A DNA stretch of 64,000 nt from Arctopsyche grandis (lineage: Eukaryota; Arthropoda; Insecta; Trichoptera; Hydropsychidae), in NCBI RefSeq assembly GCF_051622035.1, contig NC_135365.1, forward strand, positions 7,099,501 to 7,163,500, read 5' to 3'. A program made the translations under genes and the position numbers. Shown here piece after piece: positions 22,100 to 32,571 of this stretch (positions are counted from its first letter, which is position 1; each line of letters opens with the position of its first letter). The notes under the pieces were generated by a model. The model ran no database searches. It had not been told where the DNA came from and saw only the letters and a program-made list of their open reading frames with translations.

Positions 22100-22625
22100 C
22101 GCCCGCATACGCAATTTAACTTTCAAGCTAGCCAAAGTAAAAACTTTGTAATAATATAATATAGATAAAAACGGACGCGATGTGGGTATGTGGCAGACGC
22201 GTCGATGAGTATGGAGATTTAAAAAAAAAAACAAATTTTAGAACACCAGTATATGTTGTGCCTAGAGATATTTAATAAAATAAATACACGCGAACAACGC
22301 GCACAGCCAATCAGAGCGAAGTAGTCCACGTGGACTAAAACCATTGACCAATAGGTGCATTTTAAGCATCCGTTATTTTTATGCGCATACGTTAAGTCGG
22401 TGAACACAATATAACATATGCGTGTTTAATAATAATAATAAATGCCTAATAATTGAGCGCCGAGTGAGCAACGGGTGACGTCATCGTCAGTTGCGCTGCA
22501 CGGGAGCGTACACACATACACAGATTCACGAAGCCACACACACACACACACATTCATCATTTCGAACGGGTAAACGGCGCATTAATACGCGCGCGCGCCT
22601 ATTAATTATCTTACACTATATTTAT
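22100..22625. promoter_or_regulatory. GC/CpG-richer, CCAAT- and CRE-containing stretch
   Basis: Unlike the surrounding AT-rich DNA, this stretch holds CAGCCAATCAGAG (about 22303), TTGACCAATAGG (about 22345), a CRE palindrome GGTGACGTCATC (about 22475), a (CA)n run and GCGCGCGCGC (about 22590). Such clusters often mark promoters. I found no exon starting here on either strand, so promoter status is a guess. Confidence 0.3.
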
Positions 22626-22916
22626 ATATAACCAGGCCTTTTTTTGAAGAAAAAAAAAAGGTGCCGGAACTCACTTCTTGTCAAGATTTAATTGAAAAAG
22701 ATTATATTCAAATTATCTTATATAGAATATTCGTTTGAAACATAAAAAATGCCGAGACAAAAAGGTCCCGGAACGCCGTTCCACCGCGTTACATTGGAAA
22801 AAAATCTCTATATATAACATTTAATTTTAATTTAATTTAATTCGTGTATCGATTCCTTTCCGAAACCACCCTTTGAAATCAACAGGCACAACACTAGTTA
22901 AAATATTTATGATTTG

Positions 22917-23145
22917 TCAGCAGTATAGCTCGGTGGTTGCGTTAATGCTAACCAGCGAGAGGTTCCCGGGTTCAAGCTTTGAGTTGACCTCGATAGTGGA
23001 GAATTTATTTGGAGTATTTCTGCAGTGCTGCTGGTCAGACTTGGATATTTGTCGCTCCGAGTCGATCGTTTCCTATCAGAGTTTGCCAATTTATCTGATT
23101 TCATTGTTGAAACGGTTCCTCATCAAATTGACAACCAACCCCCCT
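22917..23145 (+). mobile_element. tRNA-derived SINE, 3' truncated
   Basis: Head CAGTATAGCTCGGTGGTTGCG (A box) and CGGGTTCAAGC (B box), then TGCTGCTGGTCAGACTTGG and the AGAGTTTGCCAATTTATCTG body. The family 3' end (GGCCTTCCTGG) is missing. Confidence 0.75.
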
Positions 23146-23536
23146 ACTATTTAATTATAATTTCAAATTTATAATCTATAAATTTATATATGTACAAGTT
23201 TAAAACCATATGTGTCGCCAGGGGTTTTTAAATCTGTAATGGCATCATGGTAAAATATAAATTAAAAAAAAATCTTATTATTTATCCAATCTTACCCAAC
23301 TTCATTCTTCTATTGTACATTGTGTCCTCACTGGTAATGGACAATAGTAATTCTGTTGTTGTCAATGTACTTCACTTTTTAAATTTCATATTACTTGTCA
23401 ACGCCTTCATCTACGTATCAGTAATCTACCTTTATTTAATATTTCTAAATCTTTTGAAGTATATAATTCGTTGTAGGTTAAACTTTTGCAAAAAATTCAT
23501 GCAAATATTAGCTCTTTTATATCGGGTTGACATGAT

Positions 23537-24613
23537 CAGGGATGTAGTGCTAAAAAAAGAACGCTGAATTTACTAATTTTAACACCCCCCTCCCTACACA
23601 AATTATTTTAGTTGAATTTTTTATATTAGCTAATAATGATTTTTAAAAATCTGTTAGTGTTTATGTGTCTTTGTAACTAATCTAAATATTTTAGACATTA
23701 AACAAAATAAGGGTATTTTTTTTTATATTCCATTGTGTTAATTTTTTGAAAAATTTCAAACTTTCAAATTTAAATTTAACATTCAAATTCATATTTTTAT
23801 TATTTAAAACAAGTTAAAAAGGCGCCAAAGGCGAAAATTTTTTGTCCAACTATCTAAGTCAATCAAATTGCATCACCAAACAGCTTTCAATTTACTTACT
23901 TTCTACGGACTGTCTTATTTTTCTTTGGTTAATTTTTTTATATTTGTACAAGAATAAATAGAATATATAAATAATAGATATTATCAAATTTTAAATCTAT
24001 CTAAAATCTTGACTATATTCACCATCGCCCGCACATCCCAAACCGGGCCTTGGGCTAACACGCTCAAGCCCCCCCCCCCCCCCAAATTAAATAATTAAAA
24101 TTAAAAATCATTTCATGAATATTTTTCACAATACACATTAAGTAGTAATAAGATATTGAGGATCTCCTGATAAATGATAGTATATTTTATCTACCTGAAC
24201 ATAAGTACGAAGACGAAAAATACTCTTCAACCAGGCCATAATATTCACATATTAAATATTAGCTTGATTGGTAAGAAATCCTTTTAAATTTAAATCAACG
24301 TTAGCCTCACATAGAAATCGAACCAATAACAAAGTGAAACTAAGAATAGCCTTGTAAAAAGAATCACAACAGATGTATTATCACAGAAAAAAACCTATAA
24401 AAAATAAATTAATGTTTACTACATTAAATGAAAAATCTATATATATATCAATAGAGGTCGAATTTTTTTTCTGTTTGCGAATTTCGAAATAAAAACACGT
24501 TTTTTTATGATATCAGTATTTGAGGCCAAAATCTCGAATTTAGAAAAGTAGCGGAGAGCGTTCCTGCTTAGAAAAAAGTGCCGGACCGTCGCTCCGGCCC
24601 CACTACATCTCTG
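23537..24613. mobile_element. hAT-like element with exact 8-bp TSD
   Basis: The termini CAGGGATGTAGTG and CACTACATCTCTG are inverted repeats. GACATGAT flanks both ends (23529-23536 and 24614-24621). The right end carries GTGCCGGACCGTCGCTCCGG. A run of about 16 C lies near 24069. There is no transposase frame; a related fragment (GTGCCGGAACTCAC, GTCCCGGAACGCCG) lies outside at 22660-22780. Confidence 0.85.
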
Positions 24614-24631
24614 GACATGATGTGAGTAACT

Positions 24632-25600
24632 TGGACGTTACTCCAACCGTTTTGTATCCGACTCAAGTGGGTCTGGGTTACTGCATCGAAAGTCGAAAGA
24701 TCGAAAAGAATGTATGTATGGTAAACCGTACTATATATACAGTGCCGGTTTTAGGGGGGGCTGGGTAGGGCGGCGCCCGAGTAAGTTAGGGTACCACTTA
24801 ATGCGCCGAAGGCGATTCAAAATTTAAAATTAGAGCACCGAAGGCGCAACAAAATTTTAGATCAGAGCTCTAAAGGCGAATCTACGTACTAAGTTCAAAC
24901 ATTTGTATTTATTTATTTTTAACTCCGCCAGTGGGGTTGGGAAACCTTGCTAACCACTTTTCTGCCGGTTCCAAGCCCGGAAAAAGGAGGATGATAACCA
25001 ATTTTTTAATATTTTTCTAGGGGCGCTTAGAAAAAAATTGTCCGAGAGCGCCATAGGTTGTAAGGCCGGCACTGTATATATGTATATATATATACTGCGT
25101 CTACGTGACGAGACAGAATGTTAAATTACAGAAAACACGAATATTGGAAGGCAAAGATCGAAAAAAAATGGTGCATGATAAACGGTACATACTCACTTAA
25201 TTTGCGCGAGCAGGATACAACAGGAACAAGAGGAACATGCTTTTCCTCCCGTATTCTGCGCGCGCACATTAATACGGTATGAAAAGCCTGTTCCTCTTGT
25301 TTCTGTTGTATCCTGCTCGCGCAAATTAAGTGAGTATATACCGTTTACCATGCACCATTTTTTTTGATCTTTCGACTTAAGATCTTTCGATTTTCGATAT
25401 TTGCGTTTTCTGTAATTTAACATTCTGGCTCGTCACGGAGACCGATATATACTACCCGCTTTTCGTATGTATGCATGGTAAACGACTATTTCACATAAAA
25501 ATCGCGAAAAAACTTCGATCTTTCGACTTTCGCTCAAGTCACTTTCGATGCAGTAACGGTCATTGGACTCGAGTAAGTTGGACAGTGCTCAACTTAGCCG
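24632..25600. mobile_element. Large fold-back element interrupted by a hAT MITE
   Basis: The left arm (about 24632-24739 and 25080-25230) and right arm (about 25300-25600) are inverted copies. Matching strings include ACGTGACGAGACAGAATGTT against CATTCTGGCTCGTCACGG, and GCGCGAGCAGGATACAACAG against TGTTGTATCCTGCTCGCGC. CTGCATCGAAAGTCGAAAGATC is matched by ATCTTTCGACTTTCG...CGATGCAG. The centre is near 25255. The left arm is split by the element at 24740-25074. Confidence 0.75.
24740..25074. mobile_element. hAT-like MITE inside the fold-back element
   Basis: The termini are CAGTGCCGGTTTTAGGGGGGG and AAGGCCGGCACTG. Flanks TATATATA and TATATATG are consistent with an 8-bp duplication, though the site is low-complexity. 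The interior has repeats of GCRCCGAAGGCG followed by AAAATTT. Confidence 0.7.
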
Positions 25601-25868
25601 ATTTTTATTACAAGCTTTTTTTTATCAACAATATACTTACAAGTAGCATTCCAAAATGGCGGTGAAGAGCGGAACGTCGAAGTATATAGGAAAAAAATGG
25701 TCAGTACCAAAGACAATATGGTTTGTAAAGCAGTAGTATCTTTATCTTCCTGCTAAACTTCGGGAAAAAATATATAACGCGCACTCAATTCATTTACGGG
25801 TCCAGATTTTTTGTTCGCTGAACAGGAGAGAGTTTGGTGAATTTCAAGCCATTTATCAACATGTCTGC

Positions 25869-26101
25869 GATGGTTACCTGACAACTCGTTCACAGATTTT
25901 CCGTAAACCGAGGATGCGCTCCAGGCATTATCGCATCTGTCTGTTATCGGCGAACAGACGGTCTGTGTAAGAGATGGCTGCATACGTAATGGCATAGTAA
26001 ACGAGATCTTAGTGAACAGACGGGGTGAGAAAGACATGGCCGTATACGTAATGCCTGGAGCGCATCCTCGGTTTACGGAAAATCTGTGAACGAGTTGTCG
26101 T
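25869..26101. repeat. Inverted repeat with ~50-bp arms
   Basis: The left arm runs from ACAACTCGTTCACAGATTTT to CGCTCCAGGCATTA. The right arm is the reverse complement, from TAATGCCTGGAGCGCATCC to AAAATCTGTGAACGAGTTGT. A spacer of about 125 bp carries a weaker inner inversion around CATACGTAATGGCAT. Probably a non-autonomous DNA element; no target duplication was recognised. Confidence 0.7.
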
Positions 26102-26399
26102 CTCACCGTCTACGATAGCTCCCTATACCTTGCGGTACCAGATCTGTCATTTTAAAATTTTCCAAATGGTGATTACGTGTCAACCACATTTACAAGTCAC
26201 TTGGAAGTCTAAGCTACTCGCATAGTGTCAACCCGGTATTTGGAACATTCAAGACGTCCAAAATGGCTAAATTTGTTGTTTCAATTAAATTTTACTTAAA
26301 ATTTCAAAGATAATTGTGAGACCTGCAAAACTTGCATCAATTGTGGAGCATTTTTATGATTTCGTGTAGGGGGCGAATTTAGTTTGCCTTGACATGAAG

Positions 26400-27020
26400 A
26401 AGGGCATACATAACCGGCTTCGGGCAAAAACACACTGAGAAGCACGCGGTACGTGTTTTTTTTTTAAGATACTTCTGCACATGTAATAAAAACAAAAGTA
26501 TGCATAACCATTCCTGAAGCATGCAGTCCGAAAAATCACCCCCTGGAGTATTTTCGGTGATATTTTATCCTTGTTTTTACATAGGCTTAACAGTGATCGA
26601 TAACGGTGATACTCATATTTTATGAAATGTAGGAGAAACTTAAGGTCGTACAAATTAACAATGAACTGGGGACGCCCTTCCTTGGCTGGAGCCACGAAGA
26701 CGTGCCATAAAGTTCCTTTCAGTGTTTTTTCGCCTTAAAAGTGCAGACACACATAGTGGTATGCGGCAATATTTTAGATGGTTTTGCTCATACAAAAATA
26801 ACGTTAGCACGCCTTCTACACGCCACTGCAATCCTTCCTAAAACTCAGCCTCTGAAGTGTTTCTGAAGGTTTGACAATGGTTGATTTCCATATTTGAAGA
26901 AATTTAGGAGAAACTTGTCGAAATAATAAGATTTTACGAATTAACAATGACATAAAGACGCGCCTATCACAGCCCGAGTCCAACTAAGGCATTCCATGCC
27001 GCACTTTTGAGTGTGCTGTT
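26400..27020. mobile_element. Two diverged Harbinger-like MITE copies
   Basis: The first (about 26417-26735) starts GGGCAAAAACACACTGAG and ends CAGTGTTTTTTCGCC next to TTA. Inside are AAAATCACCCCCTGGAGTAT and GAAATGTAGGAGAAACTT. The second (about 26737-27020) keeps CTCTGAAGTGTTTCTGAAGG and GAAATTTAGGAGAAACTTG. Both belong to the family seen intact at 33321-33699. Confidence 0.6.
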
Positions 27021-27232
27021 ACCATAAAGCATTGATTTGTAGCTAGATTGTGTATGATGTGCCAGGAATGTAATCATGGTCCATTATCAAGTAATTTAAA
27101 CTTGTACTCTAAGATTTGGAAAACACAATTGATGCAAACATTAACATTTAATGAATGAAGAAGTTTTTTACAATTTTGATAAGAATTCAAATCAAATCAA
27201 ATACATATGTATGTCTAATCAGCTGACATAAG

Positions 27233-27280
27233 ATAGCGAATTATTAAATAGACGTTTTGGTCTATTTAATAATTCGCTAT
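27233..27280. repeat. Perfect 20-bp-arm hairpin
   Basis: The arm at 27233-27252 (ATAGCGAATTATTAAATAGA) is exactly reverse-complemented at 27261-27280, with an 8-nt loop (CGTTTTGG). No gene context. Confidence 0.85.
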
Positions 27281-28048
27281 TCGTTTCGACTATTTTGACC
27301 GACTGATCGTTGTTTTGGTAAAACTAGTCATGCAAATTTGCGTAGATACAATAATATTATTTACATATGTATGTATGTACGCACTTTTATATTTTGCTTG
27401 GACAATCGTGGCCAGTCATATGCATTCATCAAAAATCATTTAGTAAATTGACAGCAAATTGGATTACGTCTTTTTCGTCAACAACACATGCGTCATGCGT
27501 AAAAACTAAATTTTTCTTCGCATCGATAGCGTACACTTGTCTCTTTCGCGCACGCACTCGACTAACGTGAGTGTGAAAGAGATGGAAGACTCAATCAGTG
27601 ACGTGTAAACCTTTCAATTTATTGGTATTTTGGTGATAAATTTTCCCACACGTATAATTATTGTTATGTATTTAGAATGAAAGCCGATTCAATAAAAATA
27701 TCCTGCTGATGTAAAATTGTAAAATAAAACATGTTATTTCTTATCTAATGTGTTTATATTATAATTTATCAAATTGTTGCTCACAATATATGTATACTTA
27801 ACCTTCAGAATTATGTTGATTCAGGATTGTATAGTCAGTATGAATGTAGATAGATCCAGATTGGACGATTTATCTGTAGGTTTAGATTTAAACGTGTTTT
27901 TTTTCGCTTTTAATGGCGAAAAAATTCTATTCTCAAAAATGAATGGTAGACCACAAATTACAATAAAATGATAATTTTGTTTATCAAAGAAAATTAAGTT
28001 GCGATCTCTTTTTTATACGTATGTACATAAAGAGGCCAAGACATATAT

Positions 28049-28345
28049 GTTACAGTGAAAGCATATTTCAAGTGAAAATATATTTTCAACAATTCAAGCA
28101 GTGAAAATTTATCAAACAATGAATTTTATGAATGTTTAACTCTATAAATTTAACCCTAACAACCCAATCTTAAAATAATAGGGTCAACCCTTACTTAACC
28201 TAACCTATCCTAACCCTTAAATAGTACTAACCCTAACAATCTAATCTTAAATTAATAAAACCAACTTTGAAAATGTAACTGGTTATGATTTCACTGAAAC
28301 GTCAGTGAAAGTATATTTTCAATTGAAATATAATTTCACTGTGAC
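28049..28345. mobile_element. MITE with ~40-bp terminal inverted repeats (copy 1)
   Basis: The left end is GTTACAGTGAAAGCATATTT continuing with CAAGTGAAAATATATTTTCA. The right end is the near reverse complement, closing AATTTCACTGTGAC. The interior contains AACCTAACCTATCCTAACCC. A second copy is at 51693-51941. The superfamily is undetermined. Confidence 0.8.
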
Positions 28346-28505
28346 AAATACATTTTAATATGTTCAAATAAATCATCTTCGGAATTTGATTTCAATACAA
28401 GTTGCTATGTTTCAGGTGAGCCATTTTGAATACGTCGATAATTGAAAGTAGACTGTTATTAATAGAGATAGAACCGGAAGCGTGCTTTTTCTAGGAAACA
28501 GGGCG

Positions 28506-28558
28506 TTATTTTTAATTAATAATATTGCGCAAACCGTAATATTATTAATTAAAAATAA
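28506..28558. repeat. Perfect 21-bp-arm AT-rich hairpin
   Basis: The arm at 28506-28526 is exactly complementary to 28538-28558, with the 11-nt loop GCGCAAACCGT. It lies just after an ACCGGAAGCG string. There is no T-rich tail or gene that would suggest a terminator. Confidence 0.8.
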
Positions 28559-28599
28559 TAATCAAAAAGTGTAGAGTAGGTTATTTTTTTATGACTCTG

Positions 28600-30300
28600 A
28601 CTCCGCTTGAAATGCTCCGACTCCGACTCCACAGCCCTGGAATAAAGTTGAACTTAAAACTCGACTCACAAAGTATAATAAGCAACTTTTTACTCACTAT
28701 AATTTTCTACCTTGTTTTATTTGTAAAGAAATTCGGAGAAATTTCGCAATCTTTTGCACGTATTGATAGATAGTTAAATGTTGCACTAGTCCATCCTCTG
28801 CCTACATTTTCTAGTATCATTTTGTCAATTTTTATCTCAAAACAGTTTTTTTTTAACCTATTATCTAGTAATAATATTCATGAAAGACAACAGTTCTTTT
28901 AAGTGTTACAATGTATACTAAAAGTACATTTTTTCACGGTTAAACAACATATGTATTTAATAACAATTAAAAGGGATGATATTGCAGCTTTAGTCATGAT
29001 TATGTGGAAAGAAGAATTACACAATAGATTAATGGTCATCATTTAAAATTGTATTTACGTACGCTATTTTACAGAAACAGATAAATAAATCGTTCTAGTA
29101 ACTATATTCAAAATGTATTGTTATCGTGGCTTATCAATAACACTGACATGTATCACAGTAGACATGTGTCATATATGGACCATGATTTTATCTTACAATT
29201 CAAAATAAAAAATAATAACCAATTCCATACGTTATACGTACTCGTATTAATTTTCACTTTTATACAGTGCGAGTACCCAAACCTTCCGTTGTGAAATAAG
29301 AATGATTTATGGTTTTGCAATATGTTCATATTGTGTTTTTAGCACCCCTCCAGACTTGGCGTTTTGCGTACTAATTTTGCACAAAAAACCCATTTTGATT
29401 GAGTCATAAGCTTTTACGCACCATCCCCAACACGCCACCGAAACTGAGTCATGGGTTTTTAGCACCCCATTTCGTTGCGAGATTGAAATCAAATATTAAA
29501 ATAATAACTCGAGAATTTGTTTATATCTGGTTATTTTATCGTTTACTCGGTTTTACGGTTTGACTTCATTCTATGCTTCTCAAGATGTTAAAACTTCAGT
29601 GAGATGTAGGTATGTATTAAAAAGTTAGTTAAACAGTACAAAAGAGAGCTAGGAATATAGGTAGACTGAAACATAAATCATACGAAAGTATTCGAATTCC
29701 ACGTATTGACTGATTTTCATATGAACAAAATTTCATCTGCAGCGCATCCAGCTTAGGATTATCATTATATTGTTCTGGTTCGCTACGTTTTCAATATCAA
29801 ACTCTAAATATAACATAAATTAACTACATATACTTGCACTTTTAGAAGGTTGAATGTAATTATTCTTATTTTTTGTAAAATTTAATGGATGCAAAAAAAG
29901 TATTGAATGTGTTCACTTGAAATAAATATAAATTATCAATAAGACTTGGGCAAAAAACAAATGAAAAGTGATAGTGGACCAGGTTTGTAGATGTAGATAG
30001 ATGAGGGATATAATAGGTCATTAGGGCAATGACAAATAAGAATACACATTCCAACAGGGCTGAATGCAAAACAGCAAAAAAAAAGATGTTTTATTAAGAT
30101 CACAATAGCCAAAACGCCTCAAAAGCATACTGCTCTAATCAACGTCCGCTGTCTAATAATAAGTACATACTCAATTATTAGGTAACTAGATTTTAGAATA
30201 ATCGAGGAACACAGGTGGAAGATGGACGTGAACGGATGAATTAAGAAAAGTACTTCAAATTCAATATGGAAAGTCATCCAACTCTGAATTCGTTGGTCTT
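28600..30300. other. Spacer, no gene recognised
   Basis: Mostly AT-rich. A stretch at 29330-29475 repeats TTTTTAGCACCCC(T/A) and GAGTCAT strings in direct and inverted order and may be a decayed element. No exon can be supported. Confidence 0.35.
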
Positions 30301-30317
30301 TTGTCGTGTACCTTGAG

Positions 30318-30610
30318 GGTGAAATCACACAAGGAAAAACGGCACGTCGTGTGCATGGCTCCCCGCTGTGGGTTGTCTCCTACATTTCTTCAATTATGGG
30401 ATACACTGTTATCGATATTTGTCAAGCAAGGATAAAAACAATGATACAATTTTAGCGAAAACACTCCGAAGGGCTATTTTGGGGTGGGAAATGCTGAGCG
30501 TTCCATGACGATGTGAAACGCACGGCCCATTTTGTTCGCTTGTTTAAAAGTATCAAAAAAAATACGTGCCACGTGCATCGCTGTGTGTTTACGACCTAAG
30601 AGTGCATGGT
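30318..30610 (-). mobile_element. Harbinger-like MITE, inverse orientation, diverged
   Basis: It carries the family signatures reversed: CTCCTACATTTCTTCAATTATGGGATACACTGTTATCGAT, then AAAACACTCCGAAGGGCTATTTT. The ends are GGGTGAAATCACAC and CTGTGTGTTTACGACC. Confidence 0.55.
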
Positions 30611-30699
30611 AAAAGCTATTTAAATGTCAAATCTGTATTTTAAAATATTGTATGTAGGTACTGATATATAACAAAGTGCACTTTGGTACATACTACATA

Positions 30700-32390
30700 C
30701 GGAAACGAGTTGCACATACGATAGTCTCGGATGAAAGTGAGAGTGTCACACTTATCTGGTTTTAGTTTGACGGGCGCCAACAATTTTACGCCTTGTCGAT
30801 AGTAAAACATAACAAAAAGCTAAAAAAAAAAACAAGATACACTGGAAAGTAACTATCCTGTTTACATTTTTGTTTATAATCACTACAATTTTGGCTACGT
30901 ATGAATATTGAAGAATAGATTTGATACTTCCGTTCTAAATTTAGCCTAATCTATTCCAACACTTGTTTGGTTTGATTAGCGATTACTACTATCAACATTT
31001 TCGTCTGTTTCTATCTGCAGTCATGGAGTTCCTGGTTAATTGAAAGACTGCTGTAATGATAGCAGTGCTATTCAACTCTAATATTATAAAAATTAAAAAT
31101 AAATATATCATTTTTATTTTTTTTCTATGTATATGATTCATTTACATATAATATATCTATCTATATGTGTATGTATGTACATATATTATCGTAGACCCTC
31201 TTTAACTTGTATCCCAACTGATGAGATTTTTGCTTAAAGCACAATACAATCGGTCAGATGGTTCGAGCAAAAACTTAGTCCGTAGCTGGACATTTTTTAT
31301 ATACATATGTACAATTTGAAACGACGAAGCACCGTTTTTTTACAAACCTCCTCTACGTTTTTTATCGATATGATTTCAAAGTCGCATCTTTATTCGACAA
31401 AAAATTCTAATAAAACCAATCCGGGAAATCAGTGACTCGATGGATCGCTCGTAGGATTGCTTGCTACAATAATTACCGTAGCATGCAATTTATCACTCGA
31501 TAAATTGCTTCGATGGTAGTCAAAACTGGATTCAAAACCAGGGTTTTTTTTAAGAATATTTTTTAATACTTCAATAACTAAAAATTTCAAGGAAAATTAT
31601 AAAATCACCGATGCACATTTATGAAAATAAAAAACCGATTTCAATGTTTATAAAGAGGCCCGTAACAAGAAGGTCGCTGGCCGTCCAAACTGCAACGTAC
31701 AAATTGTCAATGCCACCCTCTTACATTTTTTTTTAATTTCGGGGAAAAAATGAATTAATTTTTTTAATAGAATTATACTAAGTGATTAGGAAACATTTTA
31801 AAGTTTCAACATTCAATTGATTTTTTTCATTGGAATTAATATTGTTCATAATAAAAAAAACGAGTAGTTCAGCAGGTGAATTTATTCCCGGTAGAAATAA
31901 TATGTTTGTAGGAGACATCATTTTCGCAAAAGATTTTTAGAATTTCAATCCATCTATTAGATTAAGTGTACTCGAAACTTACCAGGAAAGTTACCCAAAA
32001 AACTAGTACTGTACTCAGAGACGCCAAGAAAAAATCCAAGCCCTGTTGTAACTACGAACTCACTCCGTTTTTTTGTCATTACATATACGTAAGACAATTT
32101 TAATTGCATCGGCTTTTATCCTGTTTATAAGCTTGTCAGACCTGACTGTACTGGTAAACAAATACGAATAGTCACATTACCTTTATAGCAGGTTGAGCAG
32201 CCCTGTCCAAAGGTATTTCCAACTCTAAAAAACAAACACCCAAGGCCATATCCAATCATTGCATGCGTACTATCGTGCATCAACAAAGCCATTTCATCGC
32301 AATCGCCAAATCTGCATTCGAAAAAAAACAAACGAGCAAAAGTGCGTGCGGGAAAAGTGTGGTGTATGGCGTGCACAGGGTTAAAAAAAA
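30700..32390. other. Spacer upstream of the ADAP gene, no gene recognised
   Basis: AT-rich sequence with simple-sequence patches. No exon, paired terminal repeats or RNA gene could be supported. Confidence 0.4.
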
Positions 32391-32394
32391 ACAA

Positions 32395-32571
32395 CACAGT
32401 GTATGGGGGGAAGAAACGGGAAGCGGGGTGAAGTGGAGAGGAGTGGAGTAGGGAGAGGCGGGAGGGGAAGTAGAAATGTAGAAACTTAGGAAAGTGGTGG
32501 TGGTGGCGGTAGTGGTGGTGGCGGTAGTGGGAAATGAGCATCAGACAGTGGCGTGCGCGCCGCGGTCGGAG
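32395..32571 (+). promoter_or_regulatory. Putative 5' leader of the ADAP-like gene with two upstream AUGs
   Basis: G-rich, locally GC-elevated DNA precedes the coding start. It includes a (GTGGTGGTGGCGGTA)n patch at 32493-32530. A minimal start-stop ATGTAG lies at 32476-32481. A second ATG at 32534 opens a 22-codon frame ending at TAG 32600-32602, overlapping the main start in another frame. Translation of the main frame would therefore need leaky scanning or a downstream transcription start. The transcription start is not identifiable from sequence. Confidence 0.4.

Noticed and set aside
22917-22990. A tRNA gene at the A-box/B-box sequences
   Set aside because: The boxes belong to SINE heads followed by the same ~350-bp body in every copy, and the tRNA fold is incomplete.
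23247-23567. Hydrophobic 106-codon frame
   Set aside because: Composition is that of AT-rich spacer (Ile/Leu/Tyr from T-rich codons). Its end overlaps a hAT boundary at 23537, and no family was recognised.
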